In this document: piece by piece, positions 5,559 to 6,796 of the stretch
How positions within the stretch are numbered: the first letter of the stretch is position 1
Layout: each line of letters opens with the position of its first letter
DNA from: Gammaproteobacteria bacterium
GTDB taxonomy: Bacteria > Pseudomonadota > Gammaproteobacteria > BMS3Bbin11
NCBI GenBank assembly: GCA_030617565.1
Contig: JAUWVE010000084.1
Coordinates: forward strand, 1 to 6,796
Length of the DNA stretch: 6,796 nt
Direction: 5' to 3'
Notes under the pieces: model-generated
Told to the model about the DNA's origin: nothing
Database searches by the model: none
The model's input: the letters and a program-made list of their open reading frames with translations, nothing else
Translations under genes and position numbers: made by a program

Positions 5559-6796
5559 ATGAGTGACAATACACTCGACAAAAATTATCAACCCGATGAG
5601 ATAGAACAAACTATCTATAAAAAGTGGGAAGACAACCACTGGTTCAGTCCCAGCGGAGAAGGCGATCCGTATTGCATCATGATACCACCGCCTAACGTTA
5701 CCGGTTCTTTACATATGGGGCATGCCTTTCAGGACACGATCATGGACGCGCTAACGCGTTATCACCGTATGAGCGGAAAAAACACGCTCTGGCAGCCAGG
5801 CACCGACCATGCCGGCATCGCCACACAGATGGTCGTCGAACGTCGACTCAATACAGAAGGAAAAACCCGTCACGACCTGGGACGAGATGAATTCATCAAG
5901 CAAATCTGGAAATGGAAAGAACATTCGGGAGGCACCATTACCCGTCAGCTTCGACGCATGGGCACCTCGCCTGACTGGTCACGTGAGCGCTTCACTATGG
6001 ATGAAGGGCTTTCGCATGCCGTCAATGAAGTCTTTGTACAACTGTACAAAGAAGGACTGATCTATCGCGGTAAGCGGCTGGTCAACTGGGATCCAGTTCT
6101 ACATACCGCCGTCTCAGACCTTGAAGTTATTTCGACTGAAGAAAATGGCAAGCTGTGGCATATGCGCTATCCCTTTAGCTCTGGCAACGGCTATCTTGTG
6201 GTGGCGACCACCCGACCGGAAACCATGCTGGGTGATGCGGCGGTAGCTGTCCATCCTGATGATGAACGTTACCAGCAGCTAATCGGTCAAACGGTACAAC
6301 TGCCCCTGACAGACAGGGTAATTCCTATAATCGCCGACGATCATGTTGACCCGGAATTCGGCACCGGCTGCGTCAAGATCACTCCTGCCCACGACTTTAA
6401 TGACTATGCCATAGGCCAGAGACACGATTTACCATTTATCAATATCTTTACGGTTGATGCCGCTATCAATGATGAGGCGCCCGGTGACTACGTCGGCATG
6501 GACCGCTTTGATGCACGAAAGAAGATTATAGATGATCTTGATGCCCTTGGCCTGCTGGAAAAAACCGATGACCATAAACTGATGGTACCGCGGGGTGACC
6601 GATCGCACAGCGTCATTGAACCCTATCTCACTGATCAATGGTACGTCAAAGTTGCACCGCTGGCAGAGCCGGCCATCAAGGCTGTCGAAAATGGCGACAT
6701 CAAGTTTGTTCCTGAGAACTGGAGCAAGACCTACTTCGAATGGATGAATAATATCGAAGACTGGTGTATCTCCAGGCAGATCTGGTGGGGCCACCG
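5559..6796 (+). CDS. valS: Valyl-tRNA synthetase ValS, 5' part (cut by window end)
   Basis: ValS is the class I synthetase that attaches valine to tRNA-Val and hydrolyses mischarged threonyl-tRNA. The open frame runs to the window end for 412 codons without interruption. The N-terminus with DEIEQTIYKKWE leads to the Rossmann-fold signature PPPNVTGSLHMGHAF, with the HIGH-type motif HMGH at 52-55, then GTDHAGIATQ (81-90). The CP1 editing domain shows TTRPET (217-222) and GTGCVKITPAHDFNDY (268-283), including the conserved Asp after AH. The segment DWCISRQIWWGH marks the return to the catalytic core. The KMSKS loop, anticodon domain and C-terminal coiled coil lie beyond the window. An ATG at 5547 in the same frame would add four residues; 5559 is preferred because GGAA lies 6 bases upstream. 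The 46-bp gap before it shows no terminator, so co-transcription with the preceding genes is likely. Confidence 0.96.
   Translation, partial: MSDNTLDKNYQPDEIEQTIYKKWEDNHWFSPSGEGDPYCIMIPPPNVTGSLHMGHAFQDTIMDALTRYHRMSGKNTLWQPGTDHAGIATQMVVERRLNTEGKTRHDLGRDEFIKQIWKWKEHSGGTITRQLRRMGTSPDWSRERFTMDEGLSHAVNEVFVQLYKEGLIYRGKRLVNWDPVLHTAVSDLEVISTEENGKLWHMRYPFSSGNGYLVVATTRPETMLGDAAVAVHPDDERYQQLIGQTVQLPLTDRVIPIIADDHVDPEFGTGCVKITPAHDFNDYAIGQRHDLPFINIFTVDAAINDEAPGDYVGMDRFDARKKIIDDLDALGLLEKTDDHKLMVPRGDRSHSVIEPYLTDQWYVKVAPLAEPAIKAVENGDIKFVPENWSKTYFEWMNNIEDWCISRQIWWGH

Overview
The window looks like core chromosome of a Gram-negative gammaproteobacterium. It carries the LPS-transport permease genes lptF and lptG, divergent from pepA, holC and valS, which is the arrangement known from Escherichia coli. 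An extra small gene sits between holC and valS. The species cannot be named from the sequence. The repeat-rich stretch downstream of lptG suggests a genome that tolerates many short palindromic elements.

Layout: (1) Positions 1-720 hold no credible gene. They contain an A/C-rich low-complexity tract, a REP-like double hairpin (55-110), a pyrimidine tract (149-200), a 265-bp three-armed palindromic element (257-521) and, one base further on, a second palindromic element (about 523-711) ending close to the 3' end of lptG. (2) Positions 721-2879, minus strand: lptG and lptF, overlapping by one base in a TGATG junction. lptF most likely starts at a TTG codon. (3) Positions 2880-2992: the divergent intergenic region, with a possible promoter for pepA. 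(4) Positions 2993-6796, plus strand: pepA, holC (GTGA overlap with pepA), an unrecognised very acidic 198-residue protein (one base after holC), and the 5' two-fifths or so of valS, cut by the window end.

How the genes work together: LptF and LptG form the membrane part of the LptB2FG ABC transporter, which extracts lipopolysaccharide from the inner membrane. PepA is a manganese/zinc leucyl aminopeptidase, HolC is the chi subunit of the DNA polymerase III clamp loader, and ValS charges tRNA-Val. The plus-strand genes are tightly packed and probably co-transcribed and translationally coupled, although their products belong to different pathways.

The most interesting material is the non-coding part. 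The element at 257-521 can fold into a long closing stem with two further long stems, and every mismatch in those stems is a G-U wobble if the plus strand is read as RNA. No complete undescribed multi-gene system is visible. The candidates for novelty are this structured element and the acidic protein between holC and valS.
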